Shown: in pieces, positions 57,101-64,000 of the stretch
Layout of the letters: each line of letters begins with the position of its first letter
Numbering within the stretch: the stretch's first letter is position 1
Source of the DNA: Hyphomicrobium_A sp963745205
GTDB lineage: Bacteria > Pseudomonadota > Alphaproteobacteria > Rhizobiales > Hyphomicrobiaceae
NCBI GenBank assembly: GCA_963745205.1
Contig: CAVUWX010000013.1
Coordinates: 62,001-126,000, forward strand
DNA: 64,000 nt
Direction of reading: 5' to 3'
Translations under genes and position numbers: made by a program
The notes under the pieces: generated by a model
The model's database searches: none
What the model was told of the DNA's origin: nothing
What the model saw: the letters and a program-made list of their open reading frames with translations, nothing else

Positions 57101-57281
57101 GCAGAAGTCGATCGGCATCGCGGTGCTGACCGGTATGTTGGGCTCGACGCTGCTGACGGTGACGTTCGTGCCGTCGATCTTCGTGGTGCTGCAGCGGGTG
57201 GAGGAGGCGCGGCTCAGGCGCAAGGCAGCGAAGGCCGGTGCCGCCGGCGCGCCCGGCGGCGCACCCGAGGCAGCGGCTTAG
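54108..57281 (+). CDS. RND (HAE1) efflux permease
   Basis: 1057 residues, the normal length for AcrB/MexB-type proton-driven drug exporters. It starts IAKFFIDRPVLANVIALLIV and has VSQYPDVTPPTVVVTARYPGA, the first porter domain. FAIILAIGIVVDDAIIVVE in TM4 carries the Asp-Asp proton relay; the TM10 Lys is in LIALSSKNAILIVEFARE. Two sets of six helices and two large periplasmic loops can be followed. Substrates cannot be told. Genes for a TetR-type regulator or a TolC protein are absent, so control is unknown. Confidence 0.97.
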   Translation: MIAKFFIDRPVLANVIALLIVILGLVALLRLPVSQYPDVTPPTVVVTARYPGASSATVAREVALPIEQRVNGVEGMIYMSSLSTSDGQYTLTVTFKIGTDGDKAQILVENRVSSALAALPESVQKQGVQTNKKSTSILEIVALTSPDGRYDSLFLSNYATINLLDEIARLDGVGSVSVFGAGQYAIRIWLDPQKLQARGLVPADVINAVNLQSRSTSAGQVGLPPVPQGQNFQYSINVRGKLDEVVEFENIIVKTDSGGRITRLQDVARVELGAQQYSQTFKLDEKPAAGMAVYQLPDANALEVAKRVEERMKVLEKAFPEGMNWTIPFNTTKFVSSAVHDVYRTLIEAALLVLVVILVFLQDWRATLVPATTVPVTIIGAFAAMAMLGFTVNLSTLFAIILAIGIVVDDAIIVVEGAAKHIEHGLSPHDAAVKAMDELLGPIIGITLVLMAVFVPAAFLPGLSGQMYRQFALVIAATSLISAINAMTLKPTQCALWLRPVTPPEQRNIFYRGFNSVYNRAEHAYAGLMARMVAHSGVMALIVAALVGLAIFSLSRVPTGFLPIEDQGYFLVVVQLPEGASLERTTRALDDVTTRVKAQPGVDKVVAIAGLAALNDSASLSSAGVAYVILKDWDKRKKGEDLLGLYKGLNARVQDIPDGTALVIPPPAIQGIGNVAGATMKVEIRDGSFDYAKLQRLAQAIADRARGQSMIASSTNVFLADAPQLNVNIDRVKAETLGVPLGNALDALSSYIGSSYVGQFNKFGRVFQIYVQAEAASRMNPESLQYLQVRNNDGKMVPFGTLASIETVAGPSVISLYNLYPAATVITATAQGASSGQGIGLLEQIAKDTLPPGTGYEWTAMSYQEKEVGNQIYIIYGLSLLLVYLVLAGQYESWIAPATVIISVPLALLGTAVALLALGVANNLYTQIGLILLIALSSKNAILIVEFARELRMKEGHDILAAAVEAARSRFRPILMTSFAFILGVVPLVLANGAGANAQKSIGIAVLTGMLGSTLLTVTFVPSIFVVLQRVEEARLRRKAAKAGAAGAPGGAPEAAA

Positions 57282-57461
57282 CCGGGGCGCCGATATGATG
57301 CACAGGCGCGTCGTCGGGATGGGCAGCCGGTTCGCCCCGAATGGCCGGTTGCCGGCCGGTCACGATTTTCCGCCGTGGACACCGCCGCGCCCGATAGGTA
57401 TGTGCCTATGGGCGATGCGGCCGAGGCAATCGGCAGGCTGTCCAGGTCAAGGCGAAAGCTC

Positions 57462-57538
57462 GGCCCCGTAGCTCAGTTGGATAGAGCACCAGATTCCTAA
57501 TCTGGGGGTCACAGGTTCAAATCCTGTCGGGGTCGCCA
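57462..57538 (+). tRNA. tRNA-Arg (anticodon CCU)
   Basis: 77 bases including an encoded CCA at 57536-57538. Acceptor stem GGCCCCG / CGGGGTC, D-arm AGCTCAGTTGGATAGAGC, anticodon stem CCAGA / TCTGG around TTCCTAA with CCT at 57496-57498, and the T-arm GGTTCAAATCC. It reads AGG codons. Such tRNA genes are frequent integration targets, and a lower-GC patch follows directly. Confidence 0.95.
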
Positions 57539-57586
57539 ATGATATCAATAAGTTAGACTTTATAAGCTGGCCACCATTTCCACGCC

Positions 57587-57606
57587 AGTAAGCACATAGT
57601 AAGCAC
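57587..57606. repeat. Two direct repeats AGTAAGCAC just past the tRNA
   Basis: AGTAAGCAC occurs at 57587-57595 and 57598-57606 (11-base period). Short closely spaced direct repeats beside a tRNA 3' end resemble arm-type integrase sites of an attachment region. No integrase gene is left in the window, so this is a guess. Confidence 0.35.
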
Positions 57607-57713
57607 GCCAGAGAATCTCGGTTCGGGCGTGACGGGCGCATGTAGTCAGGCAGAGTTGAAAGCGTGCACTGAAGTGCGGACACCCTGGCAGCGACAGCAT
57701 GCATAACATAATC

Positions 57714-57773
57714 GTTATAACATTTTTATCATATTGACGAGTATGCTGTTTCTAGTATAAGTAGAGTTATAAC
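57714..57773. promoter_or_regulatory. Paired palindromic repeats, probable hipB operator
   Basis: The palindrome GTTATAAC occurs at 57714-57721 and at 57766-57773, within longer related words (GTTATAACATTT and GTTATAACAATT). The two copies are 52 bases apart and flank the promoter of hipBA. HipB-type repressors bind paired palindromes over their own promoter. A further palindrome, GGTATACC, lies at 57780-57787, just before the start codon. Confidence 0.6.
57734..57761 (+). promoter_or_regulatory. Sigma-70-type promoter of hipBA
   Basis: TTGACG (57734-57739), 16-base spacer, TATAAG (57756-57761). It is much closer to consensus than other promoters in the window and lies 30 bases upstream of hipB, between the two GTTATAAC palindromes. 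Confidence 0.65.
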
Positions 57774-57790
57774 AATTCCGGTATACCAAA

Positions 57791-58099
57791 ATGAGCATAC
57801 GAACGCCGAAAGAATTAGGAGCTGCGATCAGACAAGCACGTGAAGTTGCCGGGATCAGTCAAACTCAGCTCGCCGCACAAATTGGCACTAGTCAAGCGCG
57901 GATCTCCCGCTTCGAGGGGGGGGATGGTGCTACCAACCTACGAACCGTGCTGGAGATCCTTGCCGCGCTCAAGCTCTTAATAGAACTCCGGCCTGAGAGC
58001 CAACGAGATGAAGTCAGCCACGACGAAGACGAAGACATCGACCTCCGAGCCATCGCAAACACTGGCGTCAAAACATCTCGAGGCCCTACTAAACGATAA
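57791..58099 (+). CDS. hipB: HipB-like antitoxin (HTH_3 / Xre family)
   Basis: 102 residues. A helix-turn-helix of Xre type covers residues 5-65: LGAAIRQAREVAGISQTQLA, then GTSQARISRFEGGDG. The acidic C-terminus (DEVSHDEDEDIDLR) could contact the kinase. No clear Shine-Dalgarno precedes the ATG. Its 3' end overlaps the hipA frame by 92 bases. It is the antitoxin and autorepressor of the pair. GC content is clearly lower than in flanking genes. Confidence 0.85.
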   Translation: MSIRTPKELGAAIRQAREVAGISQTQLAAQIGTSQARISRFEGGDGATNLRTVLEILAALKLLIELRPESQRDEVSHDEDEDIDLRAIANTGVKTSRGPTKR

Positions 58100-59342
58100 G
58101 CATGTTGGCATCATAGAGCGAACGAAGACAGGCAAGCAGCGCCTCGTCTACGACGAAACATACATTACGAACCCGAAAGCAATTCCCATATCGCGATCCT
58201 TGCCGCTCACAAAGCGTACCCACGATACGACCACCACTGCCAACTTTATGTGGGGATTGCTGCCGGACAATCCTTTAACGCTGGATGCGTGGGGGAAGCG
58301 CTACAAGGTCTCGCCTAATAATCCATTTGGTCTCCTGGCCGCCGTGGGAGAAGACTGTCCTGGCGCGATCCAACTCGTCGAACCCGACGCTGATCTCGCT
58401 AAGCGTGAAGGCGTTAAATGGCTAAGCGAGAAAGATGTAGCTGAGCGAATAAAAACGCTAAGAGCCGATCCTGGCGCAGCGAGAACTATGGATGACAAAG
58501 GGCGCGTTAGTCTGCCCGGCGCTCAAACCAAAACCGCGCTTTACAAGACAAGCGAAAAGTGGGGCGTCCCAAATGGACGCACCCCTACTACACATATACT
58601 GAAACCTGAACCCTTGGCTTATCCGGGCTTAGCATCCAACGAGCATTTCACTTCGTTGCTTCTCCGCGAACTCGGTCTCCCTAGTCCAGAAACCCAGGTC
58701 GTCGACTACGGCGGAATACCGACGTTCATAACCCAACGCTACGATCGATTTGTCGGCAAAGACGGGATGGTCCGAAGGATACATCAAGAGGATATGTGCC
58801 AAGCGATGGGGTTGCCGCCCCAAAAGAAATATCAAGACGAGGGAGGTCCTGGCATCCCAGAAATAATGGAAGTTCTGAGGTACTCTGAAGATCCCGATGA
58901 AGATCGAGACCGCTTTATGCGAGCCCAAGCGCTGAACTTCGTTGTCGCGAATACGGACGCTCACGCTAAAAACTATTCGATACTGTACGCCCAAGGCGGG
59001 AGGTTCCGATTGGCACCTCTCTACGACGTGGCTTGTTTAGGTGCGTACCACGAGGGTCGGTCAAATCTGGAACTTGCAATGACGATAGGGGGTGAACGGC
59101 TCCTTGAGCGAATTAAGCCAAAGAACTGGAGTAAAGCCACCGCCAATTCGGGTTATGACCCAGATAGAGCGCTTGCCCACGTGCGCGACTTACTTGCGAA
59201 GGTGCCTGGTATGACACTCGCTGTTCGCGCTGTCTGCGCTCAACAGCGGCTCAACCTAAAAATCATCAACTCAGTCATTGATGCGCTGTGGGCGAGAGCA
59301 AAATCCCTTTCCGGAATCTACGGTGCCGAGTTCATGGCTTAA
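58008..59342 (+). CDS. hipA: HipA-like serine/threonine kinase toxin
   Basis: 444 residues if it starts at the ATG at 58008 inside hipB; the conserved part begins about 30 residues later (LLNDKHVGIIER). HipA-N: FMWGLLPDNPLTLDAWGKRY. HipA-C: LPGAQTKTALY, THILKPEP, FITQRYDRF, and the catalytic loop VANTDAHAKNYSIL with the metal-binding LAPLYDVA. E. coli HipA phosphorylates glutamyl-tRNA synthetase and causes persistence. All core motifs are intact. Codon use and GC (near 52%) suggest recent transfer. Confidence 0.9.
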   Translation: MKSATTKTKTSTSEPSQTLASKHLEALLNDKHVGIIERTKTGKQRLVYDETYITNPKAIPISRSLPLTKRTHDTTTTANFMWGLLPDNPLTLDAWGKRYKVSPNNPFGLLAAVGEDCPGAIQLVEPDADLAKREGVKWLSEKDVAERIKTLRADPGAARTMDDKGRVSLPGAQTKTALYKTSEKWGVPNGRTPTTHILKPEPLAYPGLASNEHFTSLLLRELGLPSPETQVVDYGGIPTFITQRYDRFVGKDGMVRRIHQEDMCQAMGLPPQKKYQDEGGPGIPEIMEVLRYSEDPDEDRDRFMRAQALNFVVANTDAHAKNYSILYAQGGRFRLAPLYDVACLGAYHEGRSNLELAMTIGGERLLERIKPKNWSKATANSGYDPDRALAHVRDLLAKVPGMTLAVRAVCAQQRLNLKIINSVIDALWARAKSLSGIYGAEFMA

Positions 59343-59445
59343 AGAACCTGATACATTCCCTGCCACTTCGCGGACGCTGGCAGCTCTTCAACCAGTTCCG
59401 GATCGGGAAATGACGGTGAGCACCACTGCTGAGCCGCACACTTTG

Positions 59446-59770
59446 TCATTTGGCGATGATTCCAACCGGCTCATCCATGCGCTCCAAGATTGAAGCGTCA
59501 TCGTTTTCAGGTTTGTTCACCCGCGTTGAGATCGGCCACATCATCATCGGCTCTGATGGAAAGGGGACGACGAGGTCACGGGGATCCGGATCAAGAGGCG
59601 ATAGCCAGCGGTCGTAGTCCTTGGGCGCGATGATCACCGGCATTCGATCATGAATCCTCTCACAAGGCCATTTGAGTTCGTGGTGATGATCGCGAACGTC
59701 CTGACCCACTCAAAGCAGGCCCCAACGCCGACCGTGCCATCGCGTACTACACTTGGTGTATCGGCCAACA
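59446..59770 (-). pseudogene. Remnant of an SOS-response-associated peptidase (SRAP/YedK)
   Basis: The frame 59446-59669 encodes RIHDRMPVIIAPKDYDRWLS and WPISTRVNKPENDDASILE, the C-terminal part of SRAP proteins, which crosslink to abasic sites. Just upstream, another frame reads EWVRTFAIITTNSNGLVR, the segment that normally precedes it; one missing base at about 59665 separates them. The N-terminal half with the catalytic Cys2 is absent. So it is a truncated, frameshifted leftover, perhaps of the same insertion that carried hipBA. The rest of 59343-59869 holds nothing else recognisable. Confidence 0.7.
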
Positions 59771-59869
59771 ATCAATCTCGGACCTGCGTGAACGGTCGTA
59801 ACCAATTGGTTTATCGGACAGTTTCTCGATCAACCCAGTCCGTACCTGACGCAGGTTCATGCACAACAT

Positions 59870-59896
59870 CTGGCACTCCATGAATGGGAGTGCTAA
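59870..59896. promoter_or_regulatory. CIRCE element (HrcA operator) of groESL
   Basis: CTGGCACTC, nine bases, GAGTGCTAA. This matches the CIRCE consensus TTAGCACTC-N9-GAGTGCTAA with two differences in the left arm. It lies 94 bases upstream of groES. HrcA binding here represses the operon until heat shock. Confidence 0.93.
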
Positions 59897-59990
59897 AGAG
59901 AAGCGCACTCATCGGGCTCGCCTTAAGGCGAAGGCCTTGGGCCTTACCCCCGACAGCTCCAGAACTCAGCCAACTCAGGAGGTAAATCCC

Positions 59991-60305
59991 ATGAAGTTCC
60001 GTCCTCTTCACGATCGCGTCGTCGTTCGCCGCGTGGAGGAAGATACCAAGACCGCCGGCGGCATCATCATTCCCGATACCGTCAAGGAAAAGCCCATGCA
60101 GGGCGAAATCGTTGCCGTGGGTCCTGGCGCCCGCGACGAAGCTGGCAAGGTCGTACCGCTCGACGTCAAGGCCGGTGACCGCGTGCTGTTTGGCAAGTGG
60201 AGCGGCACCGAGGTCAAGATCGACGGCGAGGAGCTGCTCATCATGAAGGAGAGCGACATCCTGGGGGTGCTCGAGGGAAAGCCCTCGGTGCGCGCCGCAG
60301 CTTAA
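59991..60305 (+). CDS. groS: Co-chaperonin GroES
   Basis: 104 residues. MKFRPLHDRVVVRRVEEDTK, KTAGGIIIPDTVKEKP (mobile loop that binds GroEL) and VLFGKWSGTEVKIDGEELLI are characteristic. AGGAGG at about 59978 precedes the ATG. It forms the heptameric lid of the chaperonin; groEL follows after 60 bases in the same CIRCE-controlled operon. Confidence 0.98.
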   Translation: MKFRPLHDRVVVRRVEEDTKTAGGIIIPDTVKEKPMQGEIVAVGPGARDEAGKVVPLDVKAGDRVLFGKWSGTEVKIDGEELLIMKESDILGVLEGKPSVRAAA

Positions 60306-60365
60306 TGCGGTTCATCGCCAGCCTTCTAAAGAACTGATCAAGGGATCCGATAGGAGTTGATTCAC

Positions 60366-62012
<1,647 letters not shown>

Positions 62013-62034
62013 GGCTTGCCCTTCGAGAAGACGT

Positions 62035-62067
62035 AAAGCCCCGGCCGGCGCGCCGGGGCTTTATCTT
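62035..62067 (+). terminator. Rho-independent terminator of groESL
   Basis: AAAGCCCCGGC and GCCGGGGCTTT form an 11-base stem with a 6-base loop, followed by ATCTTT. It lies 22 bases past the groEL stop. Confidence 0.9.
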
Positions 62068-62170
62068 TGTGAGGCCATGGAACATTGACGAAGAGACGCC
62101 CACTGGTCCGCGACTTTGGAAGTCTTGTGAACGGCAATAAACGGAACTTCTCAAGTGCGAGAGTTCTCGA

Positions 62171-63400
62171 ATGAGTGAGCGGGTCGTCGTAACCGGCATG
62201 GGCGTGGTCACGCCGGTCGGCCAGAACGTGGAGGAGTTCTGGGTGGGGCTAAAGGAGGGCCGCTGCGGGATCCGACCCGTAGAGGGTGTTGAGCTCGATG
62301 GCCTTAGCGTTCGCATCGCCGCGCAAATCGGCGATTTTGATCATGCGGCTCGCCTAGCCGGGTGGAAGCGCGACAAGAGCATCATGCATTCCGGGCGCTT
62401 CTGCTGGTTGGCTGCCGCCGCCGCCGATGAGGCGATCAAACGATCTGGGCTCGAGAGCCCTTTTGAGAACGCTTACCGAATTGCCTGCATCATCGGATCC
62501 GCTGCCGGCGGTCAAATCAGCGCCGAGATCGCCGCGCGCGACCGTTACCTATTGGGCAAGCGCGCCGTGCACCCCATGCTGCTTCCGCGCTTGGTGTGCT
62601 CGTCGGCCCCTGCCCACATCGGTATCGAGCATGGGATCAAGGGGCCGACCTATGCCATCTGCAGCGCCGGCGCCAGCGCGGCGCACGCCATCGGCATCGG
62701 CCGCGATTACATCCGCAACGGCCTTGTCGATGTGGCGATCGTCGGAGGGTCGGACAGCACCATTACCTACAGTGCCTTGCTGGCGTGCCAGGCGATGCAT
62801 CTGCTCTCGCCGGAAGGCTGTTTTCCCTTCTCGAGAAAGCGCAACGGCATCGTGCTGGCCGAAGGCGCCGGCGCGTTGATCCTGGAATCGGAACGCCATG
62901 CGCGCGCTCGCGGCGCAAAGATGCTGGCCGAGATCTGCGGCGTCGGCATGACGTCCGGCGGCGAGGACATGGTCCGTCCCCAAGTTGACGCCGCCGCCGA
63001 AGCCATGCGCCGAGCGCTCGAGGATGCAAAGCTTGCGCCGACCGCCATCGATTACCTCAACGCGCATGGGCCGGGAACGGTTCTCGGGGATCTTTTTGAG
63101 ACCCGAGCCGTCAAGCAGGTCTTCGGCAGACACGCCTACGCAATGAGCCTCTCATCGACAAAGTCGATGCATGGTCACCCATTGGGTGCCGCCGCGGCCT
63201 TCGAAGCGGTCGCCTGCATCAAGGCGATGGAGACAGGCATCATCCCGCCGACGATCGGGCTCGACGAGAGGGATCCCGAGTGCGACTTGGATTATGTCCC
63301 GCACAGCGCGCGCCCGAAGAGGCTGACCTATACGATGTCGAACTCCTTTGCCCTAGGCGCATTGAACATGGCGATCGTGTTTGGGCCACCACCGGAGTGA
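62171..63400 (+). CDS. Orphan beta-ketoacyl-ACP synthase (FabF/NodE-like)
   Basis: 409 residues. Thiolase fold with the condensing triad: Cys164 in YAICSAGASA, His299 in NAHGPGT and His336 in STKSMHGHPLGA; Lys331 is also kept. VVVTGMGVVTPVG at the N-terminus and EGAGALILE are family strings. Normal FabF has NAHGTST and a CxTG-type Cys loop, so it is divergent, closer to NodE or polyketide-type chain-extending enzymes. No ACP, reductase or nod genes are near. It could extend a special acyl chain for lipids or polyketides. Confidence 0.85.
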   Translation: MSERVVVTGMGVVTPVGQNVEEFWVGLKEGRCGIRPVEGVELDGLSVRIAAQIGDFDHAARLAGWKRDKSIMHSGRFCWLAAAAADEAIKRSGLESPFENAYRIACIIGSAAGGQISAEIAARDRYLLGKRAVHPMLLPRLVCSSAPAHIGIEHGIKGPTYAICSAGASAAHAIGIGRDYIRNGLVDVAIVGGSDSTITYSALLACQAMHLLSPEGCFPFSRKRNGIVLAEGAGALILESERHARARGAKMLAEICGVGMTSGGEDMVRPQVDAAAEAMRRALEDAKLAPTAIDYLNAHGPGTVLGDLFETRAVKQVFGRHAYAMSLSSTKSMHGHPLGAAAAFEAVACIKAMETGIIPPTIGLDERDPECDLDYVPHSARPKRLTYTMSNSFALGALNMAIVFGPPPE

Positions 63401-63598
63401 GACCACTTGAGTGCTCGAAAAGCGCCTCATAAATTTGGCGTCACCGCGCGGACGGGTTTTTTGCCCGCTGGCCGGATTCGAGGAATTTAGTCTTGCGTTG
63501 CCGTTGCGACTACGAGCAAGCAATCGCCGCCAAGGTTAGGGATTAGCGAGTGAATAGACTTTCCGCGCACAGCCACGGCGAGACCGCAAGGCGGCGCT

Positions 63599-63985
63599 CT
63601 AGCCAAGGCCAGCTACTGCTGCATGTCTTTCAGCCATCCCATGTACCAGTGGTCGGTTGGCAAGCTCCAGCAGCAAATCCGCGTGGCACGCTTGCGAGGG
63701 TGAGCACCAGCAGGCGAGGCTCATCCCGTGCAACTGGTGCAAAGACGCCAAGACTCTTCGACGGCGGGCAATCAGGTGTTTCGCTACTAGGGCTGGGTAA
63801 CGCGCTCCGAGTTGTTCGTCCGTTATTGCGCCGGTAAGCCACGCGCGGTGCATGCAGACGGCATCATCCACCCCGTACTTGACGGAGTCGAAGGGATTGC
63901 CAAACACGGTAGAGCGGTCCACCTTGCGGGTGTTCGGCGGCATTCGCCAACCTTTTCCTCGCTGCAACTGAACTCGTTTTGGCAT
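63599..63985 (-). CDS. DUF4326 domain protein
   Basis: 128 residues from the ATG at 63985. MPKRVQLQRGKGWRMPPNTRKVDRSTVFGNPF and the C-terminal GMSLACWCSPSQACHADLLLELAN are the DUF4326 signature; the Cys-Trp-Cys...Cys-His-Ala-Asp block suggests metal binding. The family is frequent in phages and mobile regions and has no known function. It lies near the window end. The 198 bases between it and the ketoacyl synthase hold nothing I recognise. Confidence 0.82.
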   Translation of the reverse strand: MPKRVQLQRGKGWRMPPNTRKVDRSTVFGNPFDSVKYGVDDAVCMHRAWLTGAITDEQLGARYPALVAKHLIARRRRVLASLHQLHGMSLACWCSPSQACHADLLLELANRPLVHGMAERHAAVAGLG

Positions 63986-64000
63986 GGCGTTCCTCTTCGG

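Noticed and set aside
57447..57704. Minus-strand ORF reading ATPTGFEPVTPRLGIW across the tRNA
   Set aside because: This is the well-known false ORF made by the antisense of a tRNA gene; it covers the tRNA-Arg exactly.

Overview
The window looks like a chromosomal segment of a GC-rich alphaproteobacterium, most likely of the order Hyphomicrobiales. Pointers are the aerobic-type cobaltochelatase pair cobS-cobT, the rpmB/DUF3108/SUV3-like helicase/S4-protein/fdxA/CarD neighbourhood, a BigR-type sulfide regulator beside a persulfide dioxygenase, three YafK-type L,D-transpeptidases, and a CIRCE-controlled groESL operon. This assignment rests on gene content and order as recognised from memory; no database search was possible.

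Layout. 1-6.5 kb: 3' end of gluQ, a DUF1287 protein, an LpoA-like lipoprotein, rsmI (frameshifted), yraN and gshB. 6.5-11 kb: a frameshifted D,D-carboxypeptidase, a secreted cyclase-family protein, and divergent FecR-domain and TPR proteins. 11-12.8 kb: a sulfide/persulfide module (rhodanese, BigR, persulfide dioxygenase). 12.8-18.5 kb: argJ, a parvulin-type isomerase and secA. 18.6-25.5 kb: an accessory-looking stretch of small or poorly known genes: a single-domain response regulator, a MoaD/ThiS-like protein overlapping a BNR propeller protein, membrane and TPR proteins, and a frameshifted exported protein. 25.6-30 kb: a saccharopine-dehydrogenase-like protein and three tandem L,D-transpeptidase paralogues. 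30-37.4 kb: accA, xerD, a secreted helical-repeat protein, a 48-residue membrane protein, aroK-aroB and a CorC/CNNM protein. 37.6-43 kb: a small His/Trp/Arg-rich secreted protein, bolA, a DnaJ-domain protein, cobS-cobT and a phytase-like esterase. 43-50 kb: rpmB, DUF3108, SUV3-like helicase, S4 protein, fdxA and a CarD protein with a histone-H1-like N-terminal tail. 50-57.3 kb: an SNase-like protein with a degenerate active site, an RTX-type protein broken by an in-frame TAG, and an RND efflux pair. 57.4-59.8 kb: tRNA-Arg(CCU) followed by a lower-GC patch with hipB-hipA and a broken SRAP gene. 59.9-64 kb: CIRCE, groES-groEL, an orphan ketoacyl synthase and a DUF4326 protein.

Cell-envelope work recurs: LpoA-like activator, D,D-carboxypeptidase, three L,D-transpeptidases, secA, parvulin isomerase, RND pump. 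Housekeeping biosynthesis (argJ, accA, aroKB, gshB, cobST) makes up most of the rest. No complete phage, integrase, transposase, CRISPR array or rRNA operon was seen. Four otherwise good genes (rsmI, the D,D-carboxypeptidase, the exported protein at 24.4-25.5 kb, the RTX protein) are each interrupted by one small lesion, so assembly error must be weighed against real gene decay.
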